16,392 bases of DNA from CAG-492 sp045643465 (GTDB taxonomy: Bacteria > Bacillota > Clostridia > TANB77 > CAG-508): assembly GCA_045643465.1 (NCBI GenBank), contig JAZUKV010000029.1, forward strand, positions 1-16,392. Direction: 5' to 3'. Under the pieces are notes generated by a model. The model was not told where the DNA came from and searched no databases. It worked only from the letters and a program-made list of their open reading frames with translations. Position 1 is the stretch's first letter; each line of letters opens with the position of its first letter. Position numbers and translations under genes: made by a program. Positions 8,925 to 15,254 of this stretch are shown here, one piece after another.

Positions 8925-9296
8925 GTGAGTGATGTATTTATTATCCTCATAATAATTTCTTTGTTCATTTGCTTAAGCGAATTAAAGCAAATGAAAAGAG
9001 TTAAAAAAGACGATGATAAAGCATACCAATTAATTATTTCAGATCTTATCCATTCAAGAGAAGTAAAACCTATTGAAGATGAAACTATAGATAACGAGTT
9101 TTATCGGATAGAAAATCGAGTTAAGCTCCTTATACAGCTAATTATAGAGCTCGTTTTAGTAGGTTATATGGATTCTAAATGGGAAGACATGGGTAAGGTT
9201 CCAAAAATAATAATTGCTATTCAGCTGTTATTCATTGCTTTCACAATTTTCTGGCGAAGCATATGTGCTTTGAAAGAAATGAGAAAAGATTCTTAA
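8925..9296 (+). CDS. Small membrane protein of unknown function
   Basis: I do not recognise this 123-residue protein. It starts with GTG, chosen because AAGGAGG (8911-8917) sits 7 bases upstream. Residues about 3-19 form a membrane segment (FIILIIISLFICL). A charged stretch follows (about 20-65), starting with KQMKRVKKDDDK, probably cytoplasmic or peripheral. Two further hydrophobic segments cover about 66-82 (LLIQLIIELVLVGYM) and 95-114 (IIIAIQLLFIAFTIFW), and the tail is charged. There is no catalytic motif. It stands alone between two terminators, with a near-consensus promoter, so it is probably well expressed and not part of an operon. It could be a small envelope stress or accessory protein, but nothing in the sequence proves a role. 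Confidence 0.8.
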   Translation: MSDVFIILIIISLFICLSELKQMKRVKKDDDKAYQLIISDLIHSREVKPIEDETIDNEFYRIENRVKLLIQLIIELVLVGYMDSKWEDMGKVPKIIIAIQLLFIAFTIFWRSICALKEMRKDS

Positions 9297-9303
9297 ATGG
9301 TCT

Positions 9304-9348
9304 CAAAAATAGTGAATTGGAAAATATTTTCTCAATTCGCTATTTTTG
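9304..9348. terminator. Long hairpin terminator after the small membrane protein
   Basis: CAAAAATAGTGAATTG (9304-9319) pairs with CAATTCGCTATTTTTG (9333-9348): 16 bp with one G-T pair. The loop GAAAATATTTTC can itself fold further. The arms end in A and T runs, so the hairpin could stop transcription from either side. Confidence 0.8.
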
Positions 9349-9368
9349 TGGGATTTGATTGATTAATA

Positions 9369-9377
9369 TGATATAAT
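9369..9377 (+). promoter_or_regulatory. Extended -10 promoter of the NadR-like gene
   Basis: TGATATAAT (9369-9377) is a TG-n-TATAAT extended -10 element. No good -35 hexamer lies at the right distance, which extended -10 promoters do not need. The predicted start near 9384 leaves a short leader carrying GGAG at 9404-9407. Confidence 0.65.
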
Positions 9378-9412
9378 ATAAAAAGTTAAGATAAAGGATG
9401 TTTGGAGATATA

Positions 9413-9877
9413 ATGAAAAAGATAGGTTTTACAATAGGAAAATTTGCTCCATTACACAAGGGACATCAGTATTTAATAGAAACAGCCCTTAAAGAGATGG
9501 ATGAATTATATGTGATAGTATATGAAACAGATTTAATAGAAATACCTTTAGAAAAAAGAGCAGAATGGATAAAAGAGCTATATCCAACAGCAAAAATATT
9601 ATTAGCTAAAAATCCACCAAAACAATATGGTTTGGATGAAGAGAGTGTAAAGATACAGAATGATTATTTAAAAAATATTTTAGGGGATATAAAAGGAACT
9701 CATTTTTATTCAAGCGAGCCATATGGTAAATATGTGGCAAGAGATTTTAATGTAGTAAATAGAATTGTTGATGAAAATAGAGCTTTTATAAAAGTAAGTG
9801 CAACTGAAATACGAAATAATCTTGATAATTATAAAGAATTTGTGAATGAAAAAATTTTTAAAGAGCTAAAAAAATGA
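9413..9877 (+). CDS. NadR-like nucleotidyltransferase (adenylyl/cytidylyltransferase fold)
   Basis: This 154-residue protein belongs to the HxGH nucleotidyltransferase superfamily. The N-terminus GFTIGKFAPLHKGHQYLIE carries the nucleotide-binding HKGH (residues 15-18), and the C-terminal half has VSATEIR (128-134), the usual S-x-T-x-x-R-like phosphate-binding motif. Overall it most resembles the NMN adenylyltransferase domain of NadR, which makes NAD from NMN and ATP, with SSEPYGKYVARDFN matching the region after the central strand. The helix-turn-helix and ribosylnicotinamide kinase domains of NadR are absent. The exact substrate is not proven; another nucleotide transfer is possible. I start it at ATG 9413, since GGAG (9404-9407) is 5 bases upstream; the in-frame ATG at 9398 has no usable spacing. 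It is monocistronic. Confidence 0.8.
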   Translation: MKKIGFTIGKFAPLHKGHQYLIETALKEMDELYVIVYETDLIEIPLEKRAEWIKELYPTAKILLAKNPPKQYGLDEESVKIQNDYLKNILGDIKGTHFYSSEPYGKYVARDFNVVNRIVDENRAFIKVSATEIRNNLDNYKEFVNEKIFKELKK

Positions 9878-9908
9878 AAAAGATGTAAAAAAAATAACAT
9901 CTTTTTTT
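9877..9908 (+). terminator. Terminator after the NadR-like gene
   Basis: AAAAAGATGT (9877-9886) pairs with ACATCTTTTT (9897-9906), with an A-rich 10-base loop, followed by more T (TTGTTTTTTT). The first base overlaps the TGA stop codon. Confidence 0.75.
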
Positions 9909-9935
9909 GTTTTTTTCATAAATATATGGTAGAAT
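9907..9935 (+). promoter_or_regulatory. Promoter of ddl, overlapping the upstream terminator tail
   Basis: TTGTTT (9907-9912) is a weak -35 and TGGTAGAAT (9927-9935) an extended -10, with a 17-base spacer. The -35 lies inside the T tract of the preceding terminator. The predicted start near 9942 precedes a ribosome site, GAGG at 9958-9961. Confidence 0.65.
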
Positions 9936-9972
9936 AAGGAAGATTTAAAAAAGGAAAGAGGTATAAAATTTT

Positions 9973-11034
9973 ATGAATAAATTAAAAATAGGAGTTGTTT
10001 TTGGAGGAATGTCTACAGAACATGATATATCAATAGTTTCAGGAACATCAGTAATTGAAAGGTTAAATAAAGATAAATATGAAATATATCCTATATATAT
10101 TGATACAAATGGAATCTGGTATACATATGACAAAAGTGTTAACGATATAAAGATGCTAAGTGTTGGTGATGATATTCAAGAAAAAACAAAGATTGAAAAT
10201 GTAAATGAATATTTAAAAAATGTTGATGTAGTATTTCCAGTATTACATGGTTTATATGGTGAAGATGGAACAATACAAGGATTATTCGAATTATTAAATA
10301 TACCATATGTAGGTTGCAAGGTTTTAGGTTCAAGTTTATGTATGGATAAAGCTTATGCAAATGCCATTTTTAGAAAAGCTAACATTAAAAGAGTAAATGA
10401 TATGTATGTAAAAAAGTGTGGCGAAAATTATAAATATATAAATGAATATTTTGATGATGAAAATTTAAATATAGAAGAGCTAGCTGATAAAGTAATCGAA
10501 GTTCTAGGATTGCCAGTATTTATTAAACCATCAAATTCAGGATCTTCAATTGGAATAAATAAAGCAAAAAATAAAGATGAAATAATTTCATATGTAAAAG
10601 TTGCATCTGAATTTGATAAAAAAATAGTTATAGAGCAATCTGTAAATGTAAGAGAAATTGAATGTGCAGTTTTAGGTAATGATGACCCAATTGCTTCTAT
10701 TGTTGGTGAGATATTACCAGCAGAAAATTTTTATACTTTTGATGCAAAATATAATAATAGTGAATCTGTATGCCAAATACCTGCTGATATTCCAGAAGAG
10801 CAATCAGAGCGTATTAGAAAAATAGCAATTAAAGCATTTAAGGCTGCGGATTGTAAAGGTTTATCAAGAGTAGACTTTTTTATAGACAAAGAATCAGGAG
10901 AAATTTATTTAAATGAAATTAATACTTTACCTGGATTCACAAGTATAAGCATGTATCCACAATTGTTTGAAAAAAGTGGACTAAGTTATGAAAATTTATT
11001 AGATAAATTGATTTCATTGGCGTTAGAGAAATAA
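9973..11034 (+). CDS. ddl: D-alanine--D-alanine ligase
   Basis: Ddl joins two D-alanines using ATP in the cytoplasm, making the dipeptide end of peptidoglycan precursors. The 353-residue protein has the whole ATP-grasp layout: VFGGMSTEHDIS with catalytic Glu16; HGLYGEDGTIQG (92-103); CMDK with Lys125; the ATP loop FIKPSNSGSSIG (183-194) with Lys185; the omega loop ending DAKY (257-260); and the metal site LSRVDFF (Asp301) and LNEINTLPG (Glu315, Asn317). The Lys-Tyr of the omega loop matches the pair (Lys215/Tyr216) in E. coli DdlB and fits D-Ala-D-Ala rather than D-Ala-D-Lac synthesis. There are no van neighbours. ATG 9973 has GAGG (9958-9961) 11 bases upstream, slightly long. The gene has its own promoter and terminator, and the next gene downstream is another wall-related enzyme. 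Confidence 0.95.
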   Translation: MNKLKIGVVFGGMSTEHDISIVSGTSVIERLNKDKYEIYPIYIDTNGIWYTYDKSVNDIKMLSVGDDIQEKTKIENVNEYLKNVDVVFPVLHGLYGEDGTIQGLFELLNIPYVGCKVLGSSLCMDKAYANAIFRKANIKRVNDMYVKKCGENYKYINEYFDDENLNIEELADKVIEVLGLPVFIKPSNSGSSIGINKAKNKDEIISYVKVASEFDKKIVIEQSVNVREIECAVLGNDDPIASIVGEILPAENFYTFDAKYNNSESVCQIPADIPEEQSERIRKIAIKAFKAADCKGLSRVDFFIDKESGEIYLNEINTLPGFTSISMYPQLFEKSGLSYENLLDKLISLALEK

Positions 11035-11041
11035 TAAAAAT

Positions 11042-11087
11042 AAAACGAATTATTAGACAAAAAGTTTGATAGTTCGTTTTTATTTTT
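11042..11087 (+). terminator. Terminator after ddl
   Basis: AAAACGAA (11042-11049) pairs with TTCGTTTT (11073-11080). The pairing continues inward with a few G-T pairs to a five-base A loop (11059-11063). A T-rich tail (TATTTTTG) follows. Confidence 0.8.
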
Positions 11088-11107
11088 GCGTATAAAGAAG
11101 AATTTTC

Positions 11108-11136
11108 TTGTTTTATTATTTTTTTTGTAGTAAAAT
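11108..11136 (+). promoter_or_regulatory. Promoter of the M23 peptidase gene
   Basis: TTGTTT (11108-11113) and TAAAAT (11131-11136) are 17 bases apart. The -35 is the same hexamer as at ddl. The match is moderate, but the spacing and position, just after the ddl terminator, are right. Confidence 0.55.
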
Positions 11137-11160
11137 AATAATGCATTACGGAAAAGAGGT

Positions 11161-12153
11161 GTGAGTAACATTAGCGTAATAAAAAAAGGAATAGTAAAAA
11201 TAAGACGTTCTTTGAGATGTATAATTTGGTTTTGCATAGCAGGATTAATTATTGGAGCAATTTTAATGATATTTTATAAACCAGCATATATAGTAAATTA
11301 TAATGGAGAATTTATAGGATATTGCCAAAACAAAAGTAAATTGCAACAGAAAATTAATAATTACATAGAAAAAGGAAATGCTGATAACGATAATATAGCA
11401 TATGTAGATATAGAAACTTTGCCAACTTATGATTTAACCTTTTTGAAAAGAAATATTGTAACAAGTGATGATGATATATACAATGCAGTTATTACAACTG
11501 GTGTTACTTATTATAATTATTTTGCAATTCAATTAAATGGTGAAGATAAATATTATGTTTCAAAATATACTGAAGCAGAGGATGTACTAAGCAAACTTAA
11601 AGAAAAAGATAGTAATAATTTAGATAAATTAAAAATAGTAGAAAAATATAGTTCTGATTTAGCAAGCTTTACAAGCATTGATGATTGTGTAAATGGTTTA
11701 TATGAAAAGAAAAAAGTTGTATATAAATATAAAAGCTCTTCATATACAGCAACACCACAATACATTCCAAATTTAGGAATAAATATGATAGAGCCAGTTC
11801 AAGGATTTATTTCATCAAGATTTGGTATAAGAGCCAGAGATAATCATAAAGGATTAGATATTGCTAATGCATCAGGAACCCCAATTAGGGCAGCTGCATC
11901 AGGAACTGTATCAAAAGCAGGATGGAGCAGTGGGTATGGATATTTAGTTATTATTAATCATGGAAATGGAATACAAACATATTATGGTCATAATAGTGCT
12001 TTAAAAGTTTCTGCAGGACAGCATGTTGAACAAGGTGAAGTTATAAGTTTAATGGGATCTACAGGAATGTCAACTGGTCCACATTGCCATTTTGAAATAC
12101 GTGTAAATGGCGTAGCATATAATCCACAAAACTATTTATTTAAAGGAAGATAA
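11161..12153 (+). CDS. Membrane-anchored M23 (LytM/gp13-like) peptidoglycan endopeptidase
   Basis: This 330-residue protein probably cuts peptide bridges in peptidoglycan outside the membrane. A basic N-terminus is followed by one membrane segment (about 20-38). A linker of about 160 residues follows, beginning YNGEFIGY, as in many clostridial M23 proteins. The catalytic domain is about 210-327: zinc ligands H229 and D233 in NHKGLD, catalytic-type H277 in YYGH, and H308-C-H310 in PHCHFEIR. All expected ligands are present, so it is likely active. The start is uncertain. GTG 11161 is the first possible codon after an in-frame stop at 11131. AGAGG lies only one base before it, and a weaker GGA (11150-11152) is 8 bases away. 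Its promoter is separate from ddl, but both work on the wall. Confidence 0.9.
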   Translation: MSNISVIKKGIVKIRRSLRCIIWFCIAGLIIGAILMIFYKPAYIVNYNGEFIGYCQNKSKLQQKINNYIEKGNADNDNIAYVDIETLPTYDLTFLKRNIVTSDDDIYNAVITTGVTYYNYFAIQLNGEDKYYVSKYTEAEDVLSKLKEKDSNNLDKLKIVEKYSSDLASFTSIDDCVNGLYEKKKVVYKYKSSSYTATPQYIPNLGINMIEPVQGFISSRFGIRARDNHKGLDIANASGTPIRAAASGTVSKAGWSSGYGYLVIINHGNGIQTYYGHNSALKVSAGQHVEQGEVISLMGSTGMSTGPHCHFEIRVNGVAYNPQNYLFKGR

Positions 12154-12154
12154 G

Positions 12155-12183
12155 AAAAAGCAAACATTAATGTTTGCTTTTTT
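12155..12183. terminator. Bidirectional terminator between the M23 gene and mecA
   Basis: A nearly perfect palindrome, AAAAAGCAAACATT / AATGTTTGCTTTTT, is centred between 12168 and 12169. It has A and T runs at its two ends. The two genes converge here, so one hairpin can stop both. Confidence 0.9.
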
Positions 12184-12192
12184 AGATTATTT

Positions 12193-12825
12193 TTATTTTA
12201 AAAAGTATTTGGCACAATTTTTTATAGCATTATTTTTTAATACTACTGTTCCATATTCATATAGTTTATTTGCGAATAAATCAGAGTTATTAACATATGA
12301 CCCAAATTCTGTGATTAACGTATAGAATTTTTTTATATAATCGTGCTCTAAATTTAATTTAGAAAATAGTAAGTAGTATTGTGAATTATATGTATACAAT
12401 ACAGTATTTTTGGCGATTGTATTAAAGTTTTCTATTTTTTTTGTAAATGAAGAAAATAGGCAAAAGTCATCAAAGCTTTTGAATGAATATACTAAATTTT
12501 CAGAATTCAATTTTGCAGATTTTCTTTTAACCTTAACTTTTTTATTTTTTTGCACAGCTACAGAATTAGAAATTTCTTGTTTCCCAAATCTAGTAATTGT
12601 TAAAACAAAATCTCCGTCTGCTAAAGCTAATGCTTCAATTTTAATTTTATGATCTTTTGTAACAAATCCAACTTTTTCTTCAGCTTCATCTAGCATATCT
12701 AAAAATAAATCTTGAGCTTCTGTTGAATTAGCCATAAAAGAGTTAAAATCTATATGTTTCTCTATTAAGTCTTGCGTACTTAAAGTTATTCTAATTTTAT
12801 TTTCGTTTAGCTTTTCAAATTTCAT
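12193..12825 (-). CDS. mecA: MecA-type ClpC adaptor protein
   Basis: MecA proteins bring substrates to the ClpC ATPase, and in Bacillus they control competence (ComK) by ClpCP degradation. This 210-residue protein has the two-domain layout. An N-terminal domain (1-80) includes MKFEKLNENKIRITLS, TEAQDLFLDMLDEAEE and an ITRFGKQE end. A lysine-rich linker (93-105) follows. A C-terminal domain (about 110-210) includes SFDDFCLFSSF, NTVLYTYNSQYYLLFS and EYGTVVLKNNAI. I start it at the ATG at 12825, since GGAGG (12835-12831 on the minus strand) is 5 bases upstream. The ATG 12 bases further up overlaps this ribosome site. Whether this organism is competent cannot be told; clostridial MecA may only serve general proteolysis. 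It is monocistronic and shares a terminator with the converging M23 gene. Confidence 0.9.
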   Translation of the reverse strand: MKFEKLNENKIRITLSTQDLIEKHIDFNSFMANSTEAQDLFLDMLDEAEEKVGFVTKDHKIKIEALALADGDFVLTITRFGKQEISNSVAVQKNKKVKVKRKSAKLNSENLVYSFKSFDDFCLFSSFTKKIENFNTIAKNTVLYTYNSQYYLLFSKLNLEHDYIKKFYTLITEFGSYVNNSDLFANKLYEYGTVVLKNNAIKNCAKYFLK

Positions 12826-12851
12826 AGGCGCCTCCATATTCTCTTAAATAT

Positions 12852-12857
12852 ATTATA
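12852..12857 (-). promoter_or_regulatory. mecA: -10 element of mecA
   Basis: On the minus strand TATAAT (12857-12852) would start transcription near 12845, about 20 bases before the ATG and just ahead of GGAGG. No convincing -35 is visible; the hexamer 17 bases away is TTTATT. Confidence 0.5.
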
Positions 12858-12987
12858 CAGTGTATTTAATAAAAAATAAATGAGTAATTTTTGGTAATTA
12901 GTATAATATATTATTTATGTACTAAAAAGGTACTATATAATATAGCATAAATTTTTTGAGAAATAAAGAGAAAATAGAAAATAAATA

Positions 12988-13016
12988 TTGACATTGAATA
13001 TTAACTGGCTTATAAT
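12988..13016 (+). promoter_or_regulatory. Perfect consensus promoter of tRNA-Lys
   Basis: TTGACA (12988-12993) and TATAAT (13011-13016) match the consensus completely, with a 17-base spacer. The predicted start near 13023 leaves a leader of about 19 bases before the tRNA. The stretch between mecA and this promoter (12858-12987) is AT-rich; I see no gene there, only an imperfect inverted repeat at 12907-12944. Confidence 0.9.
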
Positions 13017-13041
13017 AATATAAGTTTTCAAAGGAAAACAT

Positions 13042-13117
13042 GGGTGATTAGCTCAGTTGGTAGAGCAGCTGACTCTTAATCAGAAGGTCCGGGGTTCGAA
13101 CCCCCGATTGCCCACCA
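13042..13117 (+). tRNA. tRNA-Lys (anticodon CUU)
   Basis: A full cloverleaf can be drawn. The acceptor arm is GGGTGAT / ATTGCCC (13042-13048 / 13107-13113, with two G-T pairs). The D arm is GCTC / GAGC. The anticodon arm runs 13068-13084 with loop CTCTTAA, and the T arm is CGGGG TTCGAAC CCCCG (13090-13106). Discriminator A and an encoded CCA (13115-13117) follow. The anticodon CTT (13075-13077) reads AAG, lysine. The outermost anticodon-stem pair is G27-A43, a mismatch. It is a single gene, not a tRNA cluster. Confidence 0.95.
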
Positions 13118-13126
13118 ATAAATAAA

Positions 13127-13170
13127 AAGGCTTATATAAAAATTAATTTTATATAAGCCTTCTTTTTTTT
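13127..13170. terminator. Bidirectional terminator between tRNA-Lys and the orphan gene
   Basis: A perfect 15-bp stem (13127-13141 / 13147-13161, starting AAGGCTTATATAAAA) with a five-base loop is followed on the plus strand by a T8 run (13163-13170). On the minus strand a T5 run follows. The stop codon of the minus-strand gene lies within the T run. Confidence 0.92.
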
Positions 13171-13792
13171 AACTATTACTGTCGTAATTTAGAAAATTCA
13201 AGAAATCAGCACAATATTCGTGCTCAGATTTTGCAATTTCTTTGATTTTGTCGTTAGCAATTTTTTCTGATTTTCTTAATTCTGTCTTTGATAACGTGAT
13301 ATTTGGATCAATTGTTATTAAAGTTACTCTAGTGTAATCAATTGGCGCACATTCAGTTAGTAGATAGCCTTTTGCTGTAAGGAGTTCTATAATTTCCCAA
13401 TAAATATCTCCGTAAAATGTTGCGCAACCTGTACGTGCAAAGTTTTCATTGTGCATAAGTTGTACAATATAATCTCTTTGCTTAGGCAGGGCAATGCGCT
13501 TGAATTCTGCTGCCTTCAAATCTTCGTCAATTGAAATCTTATCGCTGATTGAAATTTTGTAGGTTGGGATAGCACCAAATTCACTTTCAGAATTAGAATT
13601 AAGAATTACTACATCGAATCCTTGCTCGGTTAAATACTGAATATTTTCAATGAAAATACAACCTGAGAAAGTAAAATCGGTTTTTCCGTCCGGCGAACTT
13701 GCCAGTTTTTCAATTGCATCGATTAATGTTTTCCGTTGAAATTGCAAAGATTGAATCTTTGTTTGCTTTGCATCTAAATCATTTTTTTTCAT
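13169..13792 (-). CDS. Unrecognised 207-residue protein with an internal duplication
   Basis: I do not recognise this soluble, charged protein; it has no signal peptide or membrane segment. I start it at the ATG at 13792, since AAAGGAGG lies 5 bases upstream; a longer in-frame start exists at 13813. Residues about 1-35 look helical or coiled. Two related units follow. FSGCIFIENIQYLTEQGF (42-59) and FYGDIYWEIIELLTAKGY (126-143) share F, G, I, E, I, L, T and G at matching places, and both run on into strand-like segments. The C-terminus (about 168-200) is again charged and helical. The helix-GY-strand pattern is common in small phage and plasmid proteins, but that is only a resemblance. Its codons are clearly richer in GC than its neighbours (stretches near 40 percent). 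It is monocistronic, with a strong promoter and a palindrome in its leader. Confidence 0.8.
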   Translation of the reverse strand: MKKNDLDAKQTKIQSLQFQRKTLIDAIEKLASSPDGKTDFTFSGCIFIENIQYLTEQGFDVVILNSNSESEFGAIPTYKISISDKISIDEDLKAAEFKRIALPKQRDYIVQLMHNENFARTGCATFYGDIYWEIIELLTAKGYLLTECAPIDYTRVTLITIDPNITLSKTELRKSEKIANDKIKEIAKSEHEYCADFLNFLNYDSNS

Positions 13793-13841
13793 AGTGGCCT
13801 CCTTTAAAATCAAGAAACGTTTTTTGTTATTGGAGTTGAAA

Positions 13842-13861
13842 AAAAGTGTCTTGACACTTTT
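13842..13861. promoter_or_regulatory. Perfect palindrome in the leader of the orphan gene (operator or early terminator)
   Basis: AAAAGTGTC (13842-13850) and GACACTTTT (13853-13861) form a 9-bp inverted repeat with a two-base centre. It lies from about +3 to +22 relative to the predicted minus-strand start. That is a classic place for a repressor site. On the minus strand the same bases form a hairpin with a CAAG loop and a T7 run, so an early intrinsic terminator is also possible. The sequence matches no operator I recognise. Confidence 0.6.
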
Positions 13862-13870
13862 ATCTGTAAT

Positions 13871-13899
13871 ATTATATCATAGATGTTTGCGAAAAGCAA
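13871..13899 (-). promoter_or_regulatory. Extended -10 promoter of the orphan gene
   Basis: On the minus strand TTGCTT (13899-13894) is followed after 17 bases by TATAAT (13876-13871). TGA directly precedes TATAAT, giving an extended -10. The predicted start is near 13864, giving a leader of about 70 bases that holds the palindrome and AAAGGAGG. Confidence 0.85.
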
Positions 13900-13920
13900 G
13901 TAATGACAGTGATTGGCAAC

Positions 13921-13947
13921 AAAAAAAAGCATTAATAAATGCTTTTT
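13921..13947 (-). terminator. Terminator of the CapA-like gene
   Basis: AAAAAGCATT (13924-13933) pairs with AATGCTTTTT (13938-13947) around a four-base loop. On the minus strand it is followed by a run of T. It overlaps the stop codon of the CapA-like gene. Confidence 0.85.
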
Positions 13948-15163
13948 AATTAGTTTTTTCTCCTAAAATACTTTTAATATTTTTTAATTCTGCCACATAA
14001 GTGTTATATTGTGCTTTTGTTATGTTTGAATTTCCACTTTCATATTCAGCTATTTTTGTTTCAAGATCTACAATCTCATATCTATTTTTAGCTCCAGATC
14101 CGCTATCTTGCATGTAGATTGGGGTATAGTCATATGAATCAACTGTAACATTTTTTCCGGCATGTTTTGTCATTTTGATATTCAAAATTATTGAATCTTT
14201 AGTGTATTTATCTTTTTGAGCTGACATGAAGTTACCTAAAGAATATATTAAAAATCCGTTTTTTGTTGTTCCATCAGCTAAAGTAACTGTTCGCATTTCC
14301 ATAGGCTCTAAAACATGAGGATGACTTCCCAAAACAATATCAGCGCCATTTTCAAAAAGAAAATCAGCTAAATCTGTTTGCTCTGAATTTTGTTTTGTTT
14401 TATATTCAACTCCCCAGTGCATACTAACACAAATTATATCAGGATTTAATTTTTTTGCAGCTTCTAATTGTGATTTAATTAAAGTTTTATCAATTAAATT
14501 AATGCAATATTCTTTTCCTTTTGGAACAGGAATTCCGTTTGTTCCATATGTATATGATAAGAATGCCATTTTTATACCATTTACATCTTTTATTAAAATT
14601 GTGTCTTTGTCTTCTTGTGATTTAAATGTTCCTGTATGACTAATTCCTAGTTTGTCTAATTCATCTATTGTATTTATTAAACCATTATAACCAGTATCTA
14701 AACTGTGATTGTTAGAAGTTGTTAAAACATCAATTCCCATATCTTTTACATTTTGAGCAAGTGTTGTAGGTGAATTAAAAGTAGGATATCCGCTATAAGC
14801 TTTAGTGCCACCGGCAAATGTAGTTTCAAGATTTCCTACTGCTATATCTGCTTTAGATATATATGAGGAAATTTGTGGGAAAAATGTGGAAAAGTCATAT
14901 GTTTTTGTTGTTGAATCATATGCATCTTGATAATTTGGTGAGTGACACATAATATCTCCGATAACAGCCATATTAATGGTTATATCAGGAATAACTTCTT
15001 CTGCTGCTTGTTGTGGCTCAGAATTTTTTGAAGATGTAAAGATTGCTGGCTTATCAATTATATTTGATAATACTAATATAATAAAAAATGCAAATAAAGC
15101 AATTAAGAAAATTTTTCTAAATGTAGTAAATGTTGTATTTTGATTTTTATTTGAACGACTCAT
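13946..15163 (-). CDS. CapA-family (PGA_cap) membrane-anchored metallophosphatase-like protein
   Basis: CapA/PgsA-type proteins belong to the calcineurin-like metallophosphatase fold; in Bacillus they take part in poly-gamma-glutamate synthesis and export, but many homologues stand alone with unknown roles. The 405-residue protein has an N-terminal membrane segment (about 17-37), a short linker and then the CapA domain (about 63-352). Metal-site motifs are present in order: VIGDIMCH (Asp70, His74), GNLETT (Asn111), SNNHSLD (Asn152, His153), MHWGVEY (His249), GSHPHVLEP (His281, His283) and SLGNFMS. The C-terminus (about 361-400) is a charged helix. ATG 15163 has AAGGAG 7 bases upstream. No capB, capC or other capsule gene is in the window, so a true role in polyglutamate is unproven; another envelope phosphoesterase role is as likely. 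It diverges from the HtrA-type gene. Confidence 0.88.
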   Translation of the reverse strand: MSRSNKNQNTTFTTFRKIFLIALFAFFIILVLSNIIDKPAIFTSSKNSEPQQAAEEVIPDITINMAVIGDIMCHSPNYQDAYDSTTKTYDFSTFFPQISSYISKADIAVGNLETTFAGGTKAYSGYPTFNSPTTLAQNVKDMGIDVLTTSNNHSLDTGYNGLINTIDELDKLGISHTGTFKSQEDKDTILIKDVNGIKMAFLSYTYGTNGIPVPKGKEYCINLIDKTLIKSQLEAAKKLNPDIICVSMHWGVEYKTKQNSEQTDLADFLFENGADIVLGSHPHVLEPMEMRTVTLADGTTKNGFLIYSLGNFMSAQKDKYTKDSIILNIKMTKHAGKNVTVDSYDYTPIYMQDSGSGAKNRYEIVDLETKIAEYESGNSNITKAQYNTYVAELKNIKSILGEKTN

Positions 15164-15191
15164 GATTATTCTCCTTATTAAAATATTATTA

Positions 15192-15197
15192 ATTATA
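15192..15197 (-). promoter_or_regulatory. Possible -10 element of the CapA-like gene
   Basis: TATAAT lies on the minus strand at 15197-15192, about 28 bases before the ATG. No good -35 stands at 16-18 bases. A TTGAAA exists at about 22 bases, too far for a standard promoter. Confidence 0.35.
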
Positions 15198-15225
15198 AGT
15201 TATCACAAATTAATGAGTTTTTCAA

Positions 15226-15254
15226 TTGATAATTACATAAAAATAATTTATTTT
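15226..15254 (+). promoter_or_regulatory. Possible promoter of the HtrA-type gene
   Basis: TTGATA (15226-15231) and TATTTT (15249-15254) are 17 bases apart. The -35 is one mismatch from consensus; the -10 is weak. TTGATAAT is repeated exactly 30 bases further on (15256-15263), which could instead be part of an operator. Confidence 0.4.

Noticed and set aside
9875..9877. Mycoplasma-type code with TGA as tryptophan, suggested by DUF285 and very low GC
   Set aside because: TGA ends the NadR-like gene right before a terminator, and all tryptophans seen use TGG.
9973..12153. VanG-type vancomycin resistance cluster (ligase plus peptidase)
   Set aside because: The ligase has the D-Ala-type DAKY omega loop, the peptidase is M23 rather than VanX/VanY, no serine racemase or VanRS is present, and each gene has its own promoter.
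12410..12652. Plus-strand open frame of 80 codons
   Set aside because: It lies wholly opposite mecA and has no support of its own.
12907..12944. Imperfect inverted repeat around GTAC in the mecA/tRNA gap
   Set aside because: The arms are almost only A and T and do not match perfectly; no gene or T run follows, so chance is enough.
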